Shown here in pieces: positions 35,458 through 43,329 of a stretch of 45,774 nucleotides of DNA. The stretch lies in contig JAFVEP010000036.1 of the NCBI GenBank assembly GCA_017475935.1, positions 1-45,774 of the forward strand, written 5' to 3'. The stretch's first letter is position 1; every line of letters starts with the position of its first letter. A model generated the notes under the pieces. It ran no database searches, was not told the origin of the DNA, and saw nothing but the letters and a program-made list of their open reading frames with translations. Origin of the DNA: Alphaproteobacteria bacterium. GTDB lineage: Bacteria > Pseudomonadota > Alphaproteobacteria > RF32 > CAG-239. Made by a program: the position numbers and the translations under genes.

Positions 35458-36793
35458 TTTTATCCTCTGTCAATGGTAGCAAAACACCTTCAACAACCGA
35501 AGCGGAAAGCAATTTTTGCAATGCCTTTTGCACATCTGCTAAGCGCACATCATTGATATGTTTGTCGTAGGTTTGAATGTCTTGCAAAGAAAATCCCGAA
35601 GAAATCATATATCCGACCATATATGCCGCATTCTGCGGATCATCATTGGCATATACCAGATCGGCCAATATTTTCCGTTTTACGCGTTCCAGACGTTGCT
35701 CGGTCAAATCCTCTGCCGCTTTTTTTAAAGAAGACTTGATCAAAGCTGAAGTTTCTTTAAAATCATGGTTTTCTTCATCTGTCGGACGCATAACCAATGA
35801 CACGACAGCTTCCCCCGTATTCATGCGGAGATAAGACATATCCGCAGTTAACATCTTTTTTTGCTGAACGACCAAATCCTGATACAGCGCCGATGTTTCT
35901 CCCTGTCCCAAATACGTCACCAGAACATCCCAGACATAATAGTCATTCAGATCACTTGGCGGTAACAAATATTTATTGACAATTTTGGCGGCCTGAATAT
36001 TTTTCAACGACATCGTCAAAGTTTCCTGAAAAGTATGTTGCGGAGCTTCTCGAGCGATGACCGTATGATCAGACTGAGAGGAAGGAATCTGAGCATAATA
36101 TTTTTCAGATAACGCTTTCGCCGTCGGGGCATCAATGTCTCCGGATAGGATTAGAACAGCGTTATTCGGCTTGTAATGCTTCTGATAAAAATGGCGTATA
36201 TCCTCATCGGTTAAAGCCATAATTTCATCATTTAAGCCTGTCACCGGATGACCATAAGGGCTGTTTGCCCAGAGCAATAAATTCTGTCGTTCATTAAAAG
36301 GTGATGCCGCATTATTTTCAACAACTTGCTGCCGTTCCTGAAAAACAATTTTCTGTTCGGCTTCGAATGCTTTTCGGTCAAAATTCAAATGGCGCATACG
36401 ATCAGCTTCCAAAGCCATCACAAGCTCCAATTTACGCACATCCGTCAGTTGATGATATACAGTCATTTCATGAGAAGTAAAAGCATTGCTTTCAATACCG
36501 TTTTCCATCATGAGTTCATTATATTTTCCATCCGGAACAGAGGGTGTTCCGCGAAACATTAAATGTTCCAAAAGATGGGCTCGGCCGCCTTTGCCGTAGC
36601 CATCATCGGCTGAACCGACGTTGTACCACAGCATATGTTTGATGATCGGCGCTTTATGATTTTCAAGGACAATCACACGTAAACCGTTATCCAAGCGAAA
36701 CTCATGCGCTTTGAAGATATCCGCATCAGCTTGTGCCATAAGGGCAAACAGAATAAATAGTACCAGTCCGATCTTAGTCTTCAAAATATTCAC
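35450..36793 (-). CDS. M16-family zinc metallopeptidase, catalytic subunit
   Basis: This secreted M16 protease has the intact zinc motif HLLEH (73-77), and the third ligand glutamate lies in the downstream FEAEQKIVFQER region. A signal peptide (about 1-23, ending QADA) sends it to the periplasm. It lacks a clear R/Y motif, supplied by the partner encoded next. The start is uncertain: the GTG at 36793 (AGGA upstream) gives a normal signal peptide; a GTG at 36835 would overlap the lipoprotein gene by 62 nt. The gene order BamF-like lipoprotein, M16, M16 is common in alphaproteobacteria. Confidence 0.88.
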   Translation of the reverse strand: MNILKTKIGLVLFILFALMAQADADIFKAHEFRLDNGLRVIVLENHKAPIIKHMLWYNVGSADDGYGKGGRAHLLEHLMFRGTPSVPDGKYNELMMENGIESNAFTSHEMTVYHQLTDVRKLELVMALEADRMRHLNFDRKAFEAEQKIVFQERQQVVENNAASPFNERQNLLLWANSPYGHPVTGLNDEIMALTDEDIRHFYQKHYKPNNAVLILSGDIDAPTAKALSEKYYAQIPSSQSDHTVIAREAPQHTFQETLTMSLKNIQAAKIVNKYLLPPSDLNDYYVWDVLVTYLGQGETSALYQDLVVQQKKMLTADMSYLRMNTGEAVVSLVMRPTDEENHDFKETSALIKSSLKKAAEDLTEQRLERVKRKILADLVYANDDPQNAAYMVGYMISSGFSLQDIQTYDKHINDVRLADVQKALQKLLSASVVEGVLLPLTEDKNG

Positions 36794-37004
36794 CGTCCTG
36801 ATTATTTTCGACAAGATCTTTTTTCGGGCGAACACTATATTCCGGCGGCAAAATCAGCGGTTCGTTTGTTTTAACGGCACTGGCATCCGGTCCTTGACGG
36901 GTCAATCCCAAGGTCTTTTTCGTAATACCGCAACCACTTAATATAATCACCACCAGTAAAGCAGAAACAATTTTAATTATTTTAATTATTTTAATTATTT
37001 TCAT
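36774..37004 (-). CDS. DUF3035/BamF-like outer-membrane lipoprotein
   Basis: This 76-residue lipoprotein has a signal peptide of repeated KII units and a lipobox LSGC (C25). The mature part holds the alphaproteobacterial DUF3035 motif GPDASAVKTNEPLILPPEYSVRP, found in BamF, an accessory of the outer-membrane protein assembly complex. Proteins of this family in other alphaproteobacteria are longer, so this is a short version. It starts inside the 3' end of lspA (14-nt overlap), behind AAAGGA, a fitting partner because LspA processes lipoproteins. Confidence 0.78.
   Translation of the reverse strand: MKIIKIIKIIKIVSALLVVIILSGCGITKKTLGLTRQGPDASAVKTNEPLILPPEYSVRPKKDLVENNQDGEYFED
36971..37001. repeat. 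9-bp tandem repeat (AATTATTTT, 3 copies plus a partial) at the lspA-bamF overlap
   Basis: Three exact copies of AATTATTTT (36975-37001) and a partial one encode the Lys-Ile-Ile repeats of the BamF-like signal peptide. In the other frame they supply the lspA stop codon. A nine-base change keeps both frames. Confidence 0.8.
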
Positions 37005-37473
37005 TTTTTTCCTTTCTTTTTGTATATTCATGATATAATTCATCACAGATTAAAATAAAAGCACCTATGCAAATGTAAGTATCTGCCAAATTAAATGCCG
37101 GCCAATGATAACCATCGTAGTGAAAATCTAAAAAATCAAGCACGGCTCCATGATTGATGCGATCTATAACATTTCCCAATGCACCGCCGATAATGAATCC
37201 CAAGCATAATATTTTAACCTTTTGTGTTTCTTTTTTCATCCAGTAAAGCAAAAAAGCACAGATCAGCAAAGCCGCGACGGATAAACAAATCGTACCGAGC
37301 AGACCGTGTCCGTTCAGCATTGAAAAGCTAACTCCCGTATTCCACACTTTGATGATATTGGCATATCCGCCCAAATGAATTACCTGATCAGCCGATATAT
37401 TATCAAAAATCCACAATTTACTCAATTGATCCGTTAAAACGGCAAGCAGTGAAACTATCAATCCTAAAAACAA
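36991..37473 (-). CDS. lspA: Signal peptidase II (lipoprotein signal peptidase)
   Basis: LspA is an inner-membrane aspartyl protease that cleaves prolipoproteins after lipidation. Four membrane segments are visible. Catalytic aspartates are D104 (GNVIDRI) and D131 (FNLADTYI), and the conserved WNTGVSFSML is at 44-53. The start is a TTG six bases after GGAGG; an upstream GTG adds six residues without a ribosome-binding site. It leads the operon lspA, BamF-like, M16, M16, pgi, mutL. Confidence 0.94.
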   Translation of the reverse strand: MFLGLIVSLLAVLTDQLSKLWIFDNISADQVIHLGGYANIIKVWNTGVSFSMLNGHGLLGTICLSVAALLICAFLLYWMKKETQKVKILCLGFIIGGALGNVIDRINHGAVLDFLDFHYDGYHWPAFNLADTYICIGAFILICDELYHEYTKRKEKNENN

Positions 37474-37557
37474 AACATTCCTCCATACCACTGTACTGAT
37501 TTATACATAATTTTTTTGCGATAAACCAGTGTGATTTGAAAAAATCTACAAGTTTTT

Positions 37558-38511
37558 TTAAAACATGCCTTTTTTGCGAAAATAAATAATCACCAAAAGC
37601 GTCGCCACCATGGATAGAGAAATCACAATCCAGAAGCCGTATGCCAAGTTCGCCGCCGGAACCGGCACGTTCATCCCCCAAAAACTGGCCAGCATGGTCG
37701 GAATGGAAAGAACAATCGTGATCGCCGCCAAAAATTTCATAATCTGGTTCACATTATTATTGATAATGGAGGCAAACCCATCCATCATACCCTCTAAAAT
37801 CGAACGATGCATATCCACCATTTCAATAGCTTGTTTATTTTCGACAATCACATCTTCCAAAAGATCAATATCATCTTCAGTAAAAGCCAAAAGTTTAGAT
37901 GTGGACGGAGATTTCGTCATACGCAGCATTTTTTCCAATACTAAATGATTATCGCGCAACGCAGTCGTAAAGTAAACAAGTGATTTTTGAATTTCAATCA
38001 GCTGAAACAACTCCTTGTTGTTTGTCGTTTGTTTTAACGCATCTTCAATATATTCCGTTTTACGATTGATAATGGCTAAATAACGCAGATAATACTGTGT
38101 TATCTTGTACAGGATCAGCAGCATGAATTTGGTACGTTGACGCGTATCAAACGAATTGGCTGTATTTTTGTTAAAAGAACTTAAAATACGATTGTCACGA
38201 GAGCAAATGGTTAAAAAGTTTTTCGAAGAAAAGACCAAACCGCACGGCAAGGTATCAAAATTACCTTCTTCATCAAGCAACGGTAAATTAACAATGGCTG
38301 AAAAGATGCCGTCATCCAACTCAACGCGCGAACGTTCATCCGCATCCAAAGAATTTTGCAAGATATCGGAATCGACCTTGAGCATTGACGAAACCTGCTC
38401 AAGTTCTTTTCCTGACGGATTTATCAGGCTGAACCATGCGTGAGAGACAACCCTAAACTTTTTAAGCTTAACTAACTTTCCGACAGCTTCTGTTTTGTAT
38501 ATTCTTAACAT
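37558..38511 (-). CDS. corA: CorA-family magnesium/divalent cation channel
   Basis: CorA is a homopentameric Mg2+ channel. The 317-residue protein has a cytoplasmic N-terminal domain, a long stalk helix and two C-terminal membrane segments. The selectivity motif GMN is at 279-281 (FWGMNVPVP), preceded by the pore helix FLAAITIVLSIPTMLASF. The C-terminus is basic (RKKGMF). The ribosome-binding site is GAGGAG followed by CTTGAA and ATG; the same GAGGAGCTTGAA block is the core of the tandem repeat lying upstream. Confidence 0.93.
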   Translation of the reverse strand: MLRIYKTEAVGKLVKLKKFRVVSHAWFSLINPSGKELEQVSSMLKVDSDILQNSLDADERSRVELDDGIFSAIVNLPLLDEEGNFDTLPCGLVFSSKNFLTICSRDNRILSSFNKNTANSFDTRQRTKFMLLILYKITQYYLRYLAIINRKTEYIEDALKQTTNNKELFQLIEIQKSLVYFTTALRDNHLVLEKMLRMTKSPSTSKLLAFTEDDIDLLEDVIVENKQAIEMVDMHRSILEGMMDGFASIINNNVNQIMKFLAAITIVLSIPTMLASFWGMNVPVPAANLAYGFWIVISLSMVATLLVIIYFRKKGMF

Positions 38512-38567
38512 TTCAAGCTCCTCTCCAGCCCATTTAAGCTATCCTCGGCTATCCAATCAGCCCATTT

Positions 38568-38736
38568 AAGCTCCTCAACCTGCTCAAGATCTTCGGTTCG
38601 TTCAAGCTCCTCAGCCTGCTCAAGATCTTCGGTTCGTTCAAGCTCCTCAGCCTACCCAAGCTCCTCAAGCCTGCTCAAGATCTTCGGTTCGTTCAAGCTC
38701 CTCAGTCTACCCAAGCTCCTCAAGCCTATCCAAGCC
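38568..38736. repeat. 36-bp tandem repeat upstream of corA
   Basis: Two near-identical 36-nt units (38568-38603 and 38604-38639) are followed by a 55-nt expanded unit (38640-38694) and a decayed unit to about 38736. Each minus-strand unit carries GAGGAGCTTGAACGAACC and GAAGATCTTGAGCAG. The first block is the corA ribosome-binding site sequence. Two units read through as E-R-T-E-D-L-E-Q-A-E-E-L on the minus strand, but there is no start codon and the longer units contain stops, so this is not called a gene. The 38512-38785 gap holds nothing else apart from a short ctttaaa palindrome at 38757-38773. Confidence 0.85.
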
Positions 38737-38785
38737 TTTTAACCTGTCTAGGCCTCCTTTAAAGGTTTTAAAGTCGGTAATGAAA

Positions 38786-38871
38786 TGGTGCGGCCAAGAA
38801 GACTTGAACTTCCACGAGCTTAGCTCATAACGACCTCAACGTTACGCGTCTACCAATTCCGCCATGGCCGC
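38786..38871 (-). tRNA. tRNA-Leu (anticodon GAG)
   Basis: An 86-nt class II tRNA. The acceptor stem GCGGCCA pairs with TGGCCGC, the discriminator is A and CCA is encoded. The anticodon stem TAACG/CGTTA frames the loop TTGAGGT with anticodon GAG, reading CUC and CUU. The long variable arm and the TTCAAGT T-loop are present. It lies upstream of the tandem repeat and corA on the same strand. Confidence 0.96.
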
Positions 38872-38990
38872 TCACATTTTCAAACACCATACAATTATTA
38901 TAAACTTTTTAATAAATCAAGAGTTTTTTTGCGATTATTGAATATTTTTAACAAATTTTTCAATGCTCGTGTTGACAATGCAAAGATCTT

Positions 38991-39020
38991 TTGCTACAAA
39001 AATGCTGTTTCAATTATAAT
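38991..39020 (+). promoter_or_regulatory. Candidate promoter of the 57-residue gene at 39033
   Basis: TTGCTA (38991-38996), 18 nt and a perfect TATAAT (39015-39020). The start of transcription would be near 39027, six bases before the ATG, implying a nearly leaderless mRNA. Confidence 0.55.
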
Positions 39021-39032
39021 TAATATATTATC

Positions 39033-39206
39033 ATGGAAAGATGTGGATGTGACTACTCGGAAGAGTTGATTGACGGCAATTACTATGAACGGTTTGCCTC
39101 GTCACCTCGCCGAAAAGATGAACGTATTGTACGTTCTGAACACAAGACGCCGCAGGAAAATGAGGAATATGTCGATCCGTTTATTTTACGCGGCGACAGT
39201 CTGTAA
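39033..39206 (+). CDS. Small protein, 57 residues, possibly leaderless
   Basis: An ATG open frame of 58 codons begins MERCGCDYSEELIDGNYYER and ends EEYVDPFILRGDSL. Cys4 and Cys6 form a CxC pair, and the rest is highly charged and probably cytoplasmic. Support comes from the perfect -10 box just upstream and the terminator starting 4 nt after the stop. There is no ribosome-binding site. The function is unknown. A longer overlapping frame on the same strand lies antisense to the amidase and is rejected. Confidence 0.6.
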   Translation: MERCGCDYSEELIDGNYYERFASSPRRKDERIVRSEHKTPQENEEYVDPFILRGDSL

Positions 39207-39210
39207 TCAA

Positions 39211-39240
39211 AATCCCGAACCATCAGGCTCGGGATTTTTT
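39211..39240. terminator. Shared terminator of the 57-residue gene and the amidase
   Basis: An 8-bp stem (39211-39218 with 39229-39236, extendable with one mismatch) is followed by T6 on the plus strand and T4 on the minus strand. The final codons and stop of the convergent amidase lie inside the stem. Confidence 0.85.
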
Positions 39241-39954
39241 CGTATGCAGCCGATATTTAAAAGCACATGCGCGCAAAACAGGCATAAGCTCGCGCGGCAA
39301 AACAAAATCTCGCGGATAAATTTCCTCAATCAAACGGCGAATATTCATCTCGTCGGTGACAAATTGCGGCGCAAAATGCCGACAAAAGGCATATGAAGCC
39401 GCCGGCAGATCAGAAACATCGTAGCCGATTGCCGCAAGCAAAGAAGCAACATCTTCTTCATCAACTGCATGACTGTCCTTCATATCATACCATAATCCGA
39501 TTCCGCATTGGGCGAAATACGGCCAGGGAAAAGCTTTTCCGGGATCTGGTTTACGCCTCGGAGCAATATCGGAGTGCGCAACAATGTTGGTTTGCGGAAT
39601 TTGATAATGCTTAATAATTTGACGGCACAATTTAACCGTCTGTCTAATTTGCTTAGGGCTGTATTCGCTCTGTCCCATGGAAAGCGAACATAATTCAATA
39701 CCTATGGACGAATGGTTCAAATTGGTTTCACCGCGCCAATAACTTTCACCGGCATGCCAAGCGCGGAGCTTTTCCGAAACGAGCTGATATATTTTACCGT
39801 CCGGATCGACAATATAATGCGCGCTCAATTTATTTTCTTCCAAAACTCGGATCATATGCCGCGCATCATGCGCACTGCAATGCAAAACAAGCGTATTTAT
39901 TTTTTTTGTTCTCTCCCCGCAATAAGGCAAAAAATTTCGTATATACTTAGACAT
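39223..39954 (-). CDS. N-acetylmuramoyl-L-alanine amidase (Amidase_2, cytoplasmic)
   Basis: This zinc amidase is related to AmpD/AmiD and cleaves the lactyl-amide bond between MurNAc and the stem peptide. Zinc ligands are H25 (VLHCSAHD), H127 (VAHSDIAP) and D137 (PDPGKAF), with a catalytic-type E87 in IGIELCS. There is no signal peptide, so it probably acts in the cytoplasm on recycled muropeptides. About 90 extra C-terminal residues, with a possible peptidoglycan-binding-like helical region (VASLLAAIGYDVSD), extend beyond the core. It follows pgeF by 3 nt, consistent with cell-wall recycling. Confidence 0.9.
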   Translation of the reverse strand: MSKYIRNFLPYCGERTKKINTLVLHCSAHDARHMIRVLEENKLSAHYIVDPDGKIYQLVSEKLRAWHAGESYWRGETNLNHSSIGIELCSLSMGQSEYSPKQIRQTVKLCRQIIKHYQIPQTNIVAHSDIAPRRKPDPGKAFPWPYFAQCGIGLWYDMKDSHAVDEEDVASLLAAIGYDVSDLPAASYAFCRHFAPQFVTDEMNIRRLIEEIYPRDFVLPRELMPVLRACAFKYRLHTKKSRA

Positions 39955-39957
39955 ACA

Positions 39958-40719
39958 TTACTCCTTTAATGTAATACATGAATACTGTGTCGGATAATCC
40001 AAAGGCGTTTGGATCAGATTTTGATGTGTATGCCACCGATAACTGAAGAAATGATTTTCCGGCGGATAAGTGTCTAAATTTAAGCGAGACACATTATCAA
40101 TCCCGAGGCTGTGAATTTTATCTTCGAGATATCCACTCAAATCAAATTGATAGCTATTAACATCATTAGGCAGGAAGTATTTTGCATTCAGATGGTCTAC
40201 CGCCATAAAAATCTGCCGCATATCTTCTTTGGCAGCAAAAGATTTTTGTTGCAAACAAGGACCAATGGCGGCAGCAATATGATGAACATCCGCACCGTGT
40301 TCCAGCATCAACGAAAGCACATTTTCCACCACACCTTTGAGTGCGCCGCGCCAACCGGCATGCGCCGCACCGATCACGCGGTTATGAGGATCTGCCAAAA
40401 GCACCGGCGCACAATCTGCTGTCTTAATTCCCAACAAAAGATCCGGATTGGTTGTCACCATGCCGTCAGCTTTTACTTCCAGCCACGAGGGAGAATCAAA
40501 AAACACGGCAACATTTGAAACGCTTTGCAAAACGCTGACCATATTTTTTCGCTGCATGGCAAAACGGCCGGCCACAATATCCATGTTACGCATGACATTA
40601 TCGGCCTGATCTCGGCTATTCACATTGGTATTCAAGGACGCGTATTTGCCGGCAGATACACCGCCTTCGGCATCAAAAAATCCGTGATTAAGTTCAATAT
40701 TTGATGCACGGTAGATCAT
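39958..40719 (-). CDS. pgeF: Peptidoglycan editing factor PgeF (YfiH/DUF152, laccase-like)
   Basis: PgeF hydrolyses peptidoglycan precursors that carry wrong residues at position 1 of the stem peptide; older names are YfiH or polyphenol oxidase. The family marks are SLNTNVNSRDQADNVMRN, LLLGIKTADCAPVLLAD, AAHAGWRGALKGVVEN (metal/cysteine-histidine site) and IAAAIGPCLQQKSF, with FFSYRWHTH near the C-terminus. At 253 residues it is complete. Its ATG overlaps the deoB stop (ATGA), and the amidase follows. Confidence 0.93.
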   Translation of the reverse strand: MIYRASNIELNHGFFDAEGGVSAGKYASLNTNVNSRDQADNVMRNMDIVAGRFAMQRKNMVSVLQSVSNVAVFFDSPSWLEVKADGMVTTNPDLLLGIKTADCAPVLLADPHNRVIGAAHAGWRGALKGVVENVLSLMLEHGADVHHIAAAIGPCLQQKSFAAKEDMRQIFMAVDHLNAKYFLPNDVNSYQFDLSGYLEDKIHSLGIDNVSRLNLDTYPPENHFFSYRWHTHQNLIQTPLDYPTQYSCITLKE

Positions 40720-41912
40720 AGAAAACTTTTCCCATATTTCATAGGTTTAATATTATAAAATTCAGCTATTGTCTGAGCTATATCTGCATAAGTTGTTCTT
40801 TGGCCTATGTTTTCAGTCATAATCCTTCGGCCAAACAGAATAACCGGCACTTGTTCGCGCGTGTGATCCGTTCCCCGATAAGTCGGATCACAACCATGAT
40901 CTGCGGTAATAAACACAATGTCATCGTCATCAAGCAAGGCAACCAGTTCCGGCAGACGGGAATCAAAATATTCCAGCCCTTGAGCATAACCCTTGACATC
41001 ACGGCGATGGCCGTAAACCATATCAAAATCCACAAAATTTGTAAAAATCAACGAACCGGCAGCCGCATTTTTGACGGCATTTAAAGTCACGTCCCATAAC
41101 TCAGGCAGACCGGATGCTTTATATGCCTGATCAATGCCGGAGCGCGCATAAATATCGGCAATTTTTCCGACAGCTATCACCTGATGACCGGCTGTTGAGG
41201 CTTTATTCAAAATCGTTATTTCCGGCGGGTTCACCGAATAATCATGTCGGTTTTTTGTGCGGACAAATTGCCCTTTTTGCTCACCGACGAAAGGACGAGC
41301 AATAACGCGTGCAATATGATAAGGTTTAACCGCTTCAAAGGCTGTTTCGCACAATGCATACAAGCGATCAAGCCCGAAATAGGTTTCGTGACAAGCAATT
41401 TGCAAAACACTATCGGCGGAAGTATAGACAATCGGACGGAGTGTCCGTATATGTTCTTCACCGAGTTCATCCAGAATAGCCGTTCCCGAAGCCGCTTTAT
41501 TGCCCAAAATTCCCGACACCTTGCCTTGATGGCATATTTTTTCAACCAATTCCGCCGGAAAAGACGGATAATCGGGGTGAAAATAGCCCCATTCCGTCAG
41601 CACCGGCGTACCGGCCATTTCCCAGTGGCCGGAGGTTGTGTCTTTGCCCTTGCTGATCTCACACGCATGTCCGAATTTATGACCGATATTCAACGGCGAT
41701 TTTTTAAAAATATTCAAATCAAAATCAACACCGCCGGCTTCTTTTGCCAAAGTTTCCAATCCAAGGGCTTGCAGATGCGGCACATTCAGGCCATGCATTG
41801 TTTGCACGATATGGGCAAATGTATTCGCGCCCTGATCTCCGAAACGATCGGCATCCGGCGCCCCGCCGACGCCAAAAGAATCCATCATAAGAATAATCAC
41901 TTTACCTGACAT
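40716..41912 (-). CDS. deoB: Phosphopentomutase
   Basis: DeoB interconverts ribose (or deoxyribose) 1- and 5-phosphates in nucleoside salvage. It belongs to the alkaline-phosphatase-like superfamily; metal ligands are in MDSFGVGGAPDA (10-21) and ITADHGCDPTYRGTDHTREQVPVILF. The 398-residue length is normal. The start at 41912 lies six bases after AAAGGA; earlier in-frame ATGs add unconserved residues. It is the first gene of deoB-pgeF-amidase. No other deo genes are in the window. Confidence 0.95.
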   Translation of the reverse strand: MSGKVIILMMDSFGVGGAPDADRFGDQGANTFAHIVQTMHGLNVPHLQALGLETLAKEAGGVDFDLNIFKKSPLNIGHKFGHACEISKGKDTTSGHWEMAGTPVLTEWGYFHPDYPSFPAELVEKICHQGKVSGILGNKAASGTAILDELGEEHIRTLRPIVYTSADSVLQIACHETYFGLDRLYALCETAFEAVKPYHIARVIARPFVGEQKGQFVRTKNRHDYSVNPPEITILNKASTAGHQVIAVGKIADIYARSGIDQAYKASGLPELWDVTLNAVKNAAAGSLIFTNFVDFDMVYGHRRDVKGYAQGLEYFDSRLPELVALLDDDDIVFITADHGCDPTYRGTDHTREQVPVILFGRRIMTENIGQRTTYADIAQTIAEFYNIKPMKYGKSFL

Positions 41913-41979
41913 ATTCAATCCTTTCATATTTAAGGATATCATGCCACAGAGTAATTAAAATTCTATAAAGATTGTCCTC

Positions 41980-42246
41980 TTAATTCATACGTTGATAAGT
42001 CATTTGCTGAAGACTGATCTGTCCGGAGAGAAAATTTACATTTTCATCGGGAACTTCTTCACCGGCTGCTTTAAACACCTCTTCGGCAAAAGCTTTTTTG
42101 GCCAGATAGACCAGAAACAGCGGTCTTTCCAGTTTTAATTTTCCCATTGTTTCTTCCAGCGCTTCAAAGCTGTCGTAGATCGTGCCTGCAAAAATCAAAT
42201 TATCTTTTAAATCAACTTGCAAAGTTTTTACGGTTCTGCTTTTCAT
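41980..42246 (-). CDS. Small hypothetical protein, 88 residues
   Basis: The protein is cytoplasmic and probably alpha/beta, with one ferredoxin-like pattern (VKTLQVDLKDNLIFAGTIYDSFEALEETMGKLKLERPLFLVYLAKKAFAEEVF, shown for its alternating strands and helices). The tail SLQQMTYQRMN is polar. No family is recognised. AGAGGA precedes the ATG, and a promoter candidate lies at 42305-42333. It stands between deoB and another small gene. Confidence 0.65.
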   Translation of the reverse strand: MKSRTVKTLQVDLKDNLIFAGTIYDSFEALEETMGKLKLERPLFLVYLAKKAFAEEVFKAAGEEVPDENVNFLSGQISLQQMTYQRMN

Positions 42247-42304
42247 TTTATCCTCTGTTAATCATGAACTCATCAAAGCAGATATAACTATTTTTCGGCT
42301 CATA

Positions 42305-42333
42305 TAAATATAAAAACAAGATCATATTGACAA
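42305..42333 (-). promoter_or_regulatory. Candidate promoter of the 88-residue gene
   Basis: On the minus strand, TTGTCA (42328-42333), a 17-nt spacer and TATTTA (42305-42310). Confidence 0.45.
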
Positions 42334-42373
42334 GTTTAAGCCTGTTTTCATGCAGAGTCGTCGGGGACGAACT

Positions 42374-42562
42374 TTACATTTTAAAATTTTTTTTCGGCGC
42401 CGTGCGATAAAATCTGACGGCATTGTGCGGCGTAACATAAACCCGATTGTTCCAGCCTTCGACCAGATCACTGATCATCATTTTGCGAGCAGCCACATCT
42501 GACGGCAAGTGTGCTTTTTGCGATAAATCGTAGAGTATAAAATTTGCGATATCTTTAGCCAT
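42374..42562 (-). CDS. Small hypothetical protein, 62 residues
   Basis: The product has a helical first half (MAKDIANFILYDLSQKAH) and a short basic C-terminus (NAVRFYRTAPKKNFKM). It has no signal peptide. AGGAGG lies eight bases before the chosen ATG; an ATG six bases earlier is too close. No family is recognised. It lies on the same strand as its neighbours but about 130 nt from each, so it is probably its own unit. Confidence 0.6.
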   Translation of the reverse strand: MAKDIANFILYDLSQKAHLPSDVAARKMMISDLVEGWNNRVYVTPHNAVRFYRTAPKKNFKM

Positions 42563-42644
42563 CGGCATATCCTCCTTTTTCGGATATATACGCAGAGGGG
42601 GTAAAATTAAACAAAATATGAACTAAAGTCTATATTAAAAAACG

Positions 42645-42682
42645 AAAAAAACTCTTGACGCCAAGCGACTCAGCATCAAGAG
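42645..42682 (-). terminator. Rho-independent terminator of the 42705-43145 gene
   Basis: On the minus strand a 10-bp stem (42673-42682 with 42652-42661, one G-U) with an 11-nt loop is followed by seven T residues. Confidence 0.88.
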
Positions 42683-42704
42683 CATATTCTGAAAAGTTTT
42701 CCCC

Positions 42705-43145
42705 TTAGCAGCGAACCTCTTCTGTTTCCAAAAAATCACAAGCTTGCTGCAAAAAGGTTAATTCATCCAAAACAAAGTTATTCAGGATCAAAATAGTATC
42801 ATCACCGATATTCAAAAGACGCGCCACATTACGAATAATTAAAACTTCTTCATTGGCAATTTCGCCATCGATTGAAGCGGCAAACCACAGACAATGCACC
42901 AAATCAACGGCAATCGCGCGATCTTTAATCGGCTGCACGGCGGAAAACAAATCATCAATGCTTTTCGGAACATTTAAGCCAACCAGAACTGTCGGCGGCA
43001 ATTGAAAACGTGCGATTATTTTTTTGATAAAAGTCTGTTCAATAGAATCAGGATTATTATCCGATTTTGCCAAATAGATCAGCAACTTAATATAGACAAG
43101 CTTTTGTTCTTCAGTTAACGCCAGCGGATTATACAGATTAAGCAT
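42705..43145 (-). CDS. TerB-like helical protein, hypothetical
   Basis: This 146-residue all-helical protein has the pattern of TerB/DjlA-N domains: LTEEQKLVYIKLLIYLAKSDNNPDSIEQTFIKKIIARF at the start and AIAVDLVHCLWFAASIDGEIANEEVLIIRNVARLLNI in the second half (an xDGEIxxEE motif typical of TerB-type metal-binding helices). The role of TerB domains is often in stress or tellurite resistance or as co-chaperones; here it is unknown. GGAG lies seven bases before the ATG. It is followed by a strong terminator. Confidence 0.68.
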   Translation of the reverse strand: MLNLYNPLALTEEQKLVYIKLLIYLAKSDNNPDSIEQTFIKKIIARFQLPPTVLVGLNVPKSIDDLFSAVQPIKDRAIAVDLVHCLWFAASIDGEIANEEVLIIRNVARLLNIGDDTILILNNFVLDELTFLQQACDFLETEEVRC

Positions 43146-43329
43146 ATTTATTCTCCGATAAAAATAACGATATGTTTCTGATATAACATAATGGCTTAAA
43201 AGTCAAACAAATAAACCAAATTGTCACTTTTCTCCATACATGCATCCCAATGCATAAGGTTTCTTGAATTTAAAAATCTACAGAATTGTTACAATAATGT
43301 TAAAAAATCAGCCGTTTTGTATTTTTTTA

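Noticed and set aside
38568..38736. CRISPR array
   Set aside because: The units are directly adjacent with no unique spacers, the repeat is not palindromic and no cas genes are present.
39070..39396. Plus-strand open frame of 108 codons
   Set aside because: It overlaps the better supported 57-residue gene and runs through the terminator and antisense to the amidase.
41244..41909. Long plus-strand open frame of 221 codons
   Set aside because: It is fully antisense to deoB, which has clear family motifs.
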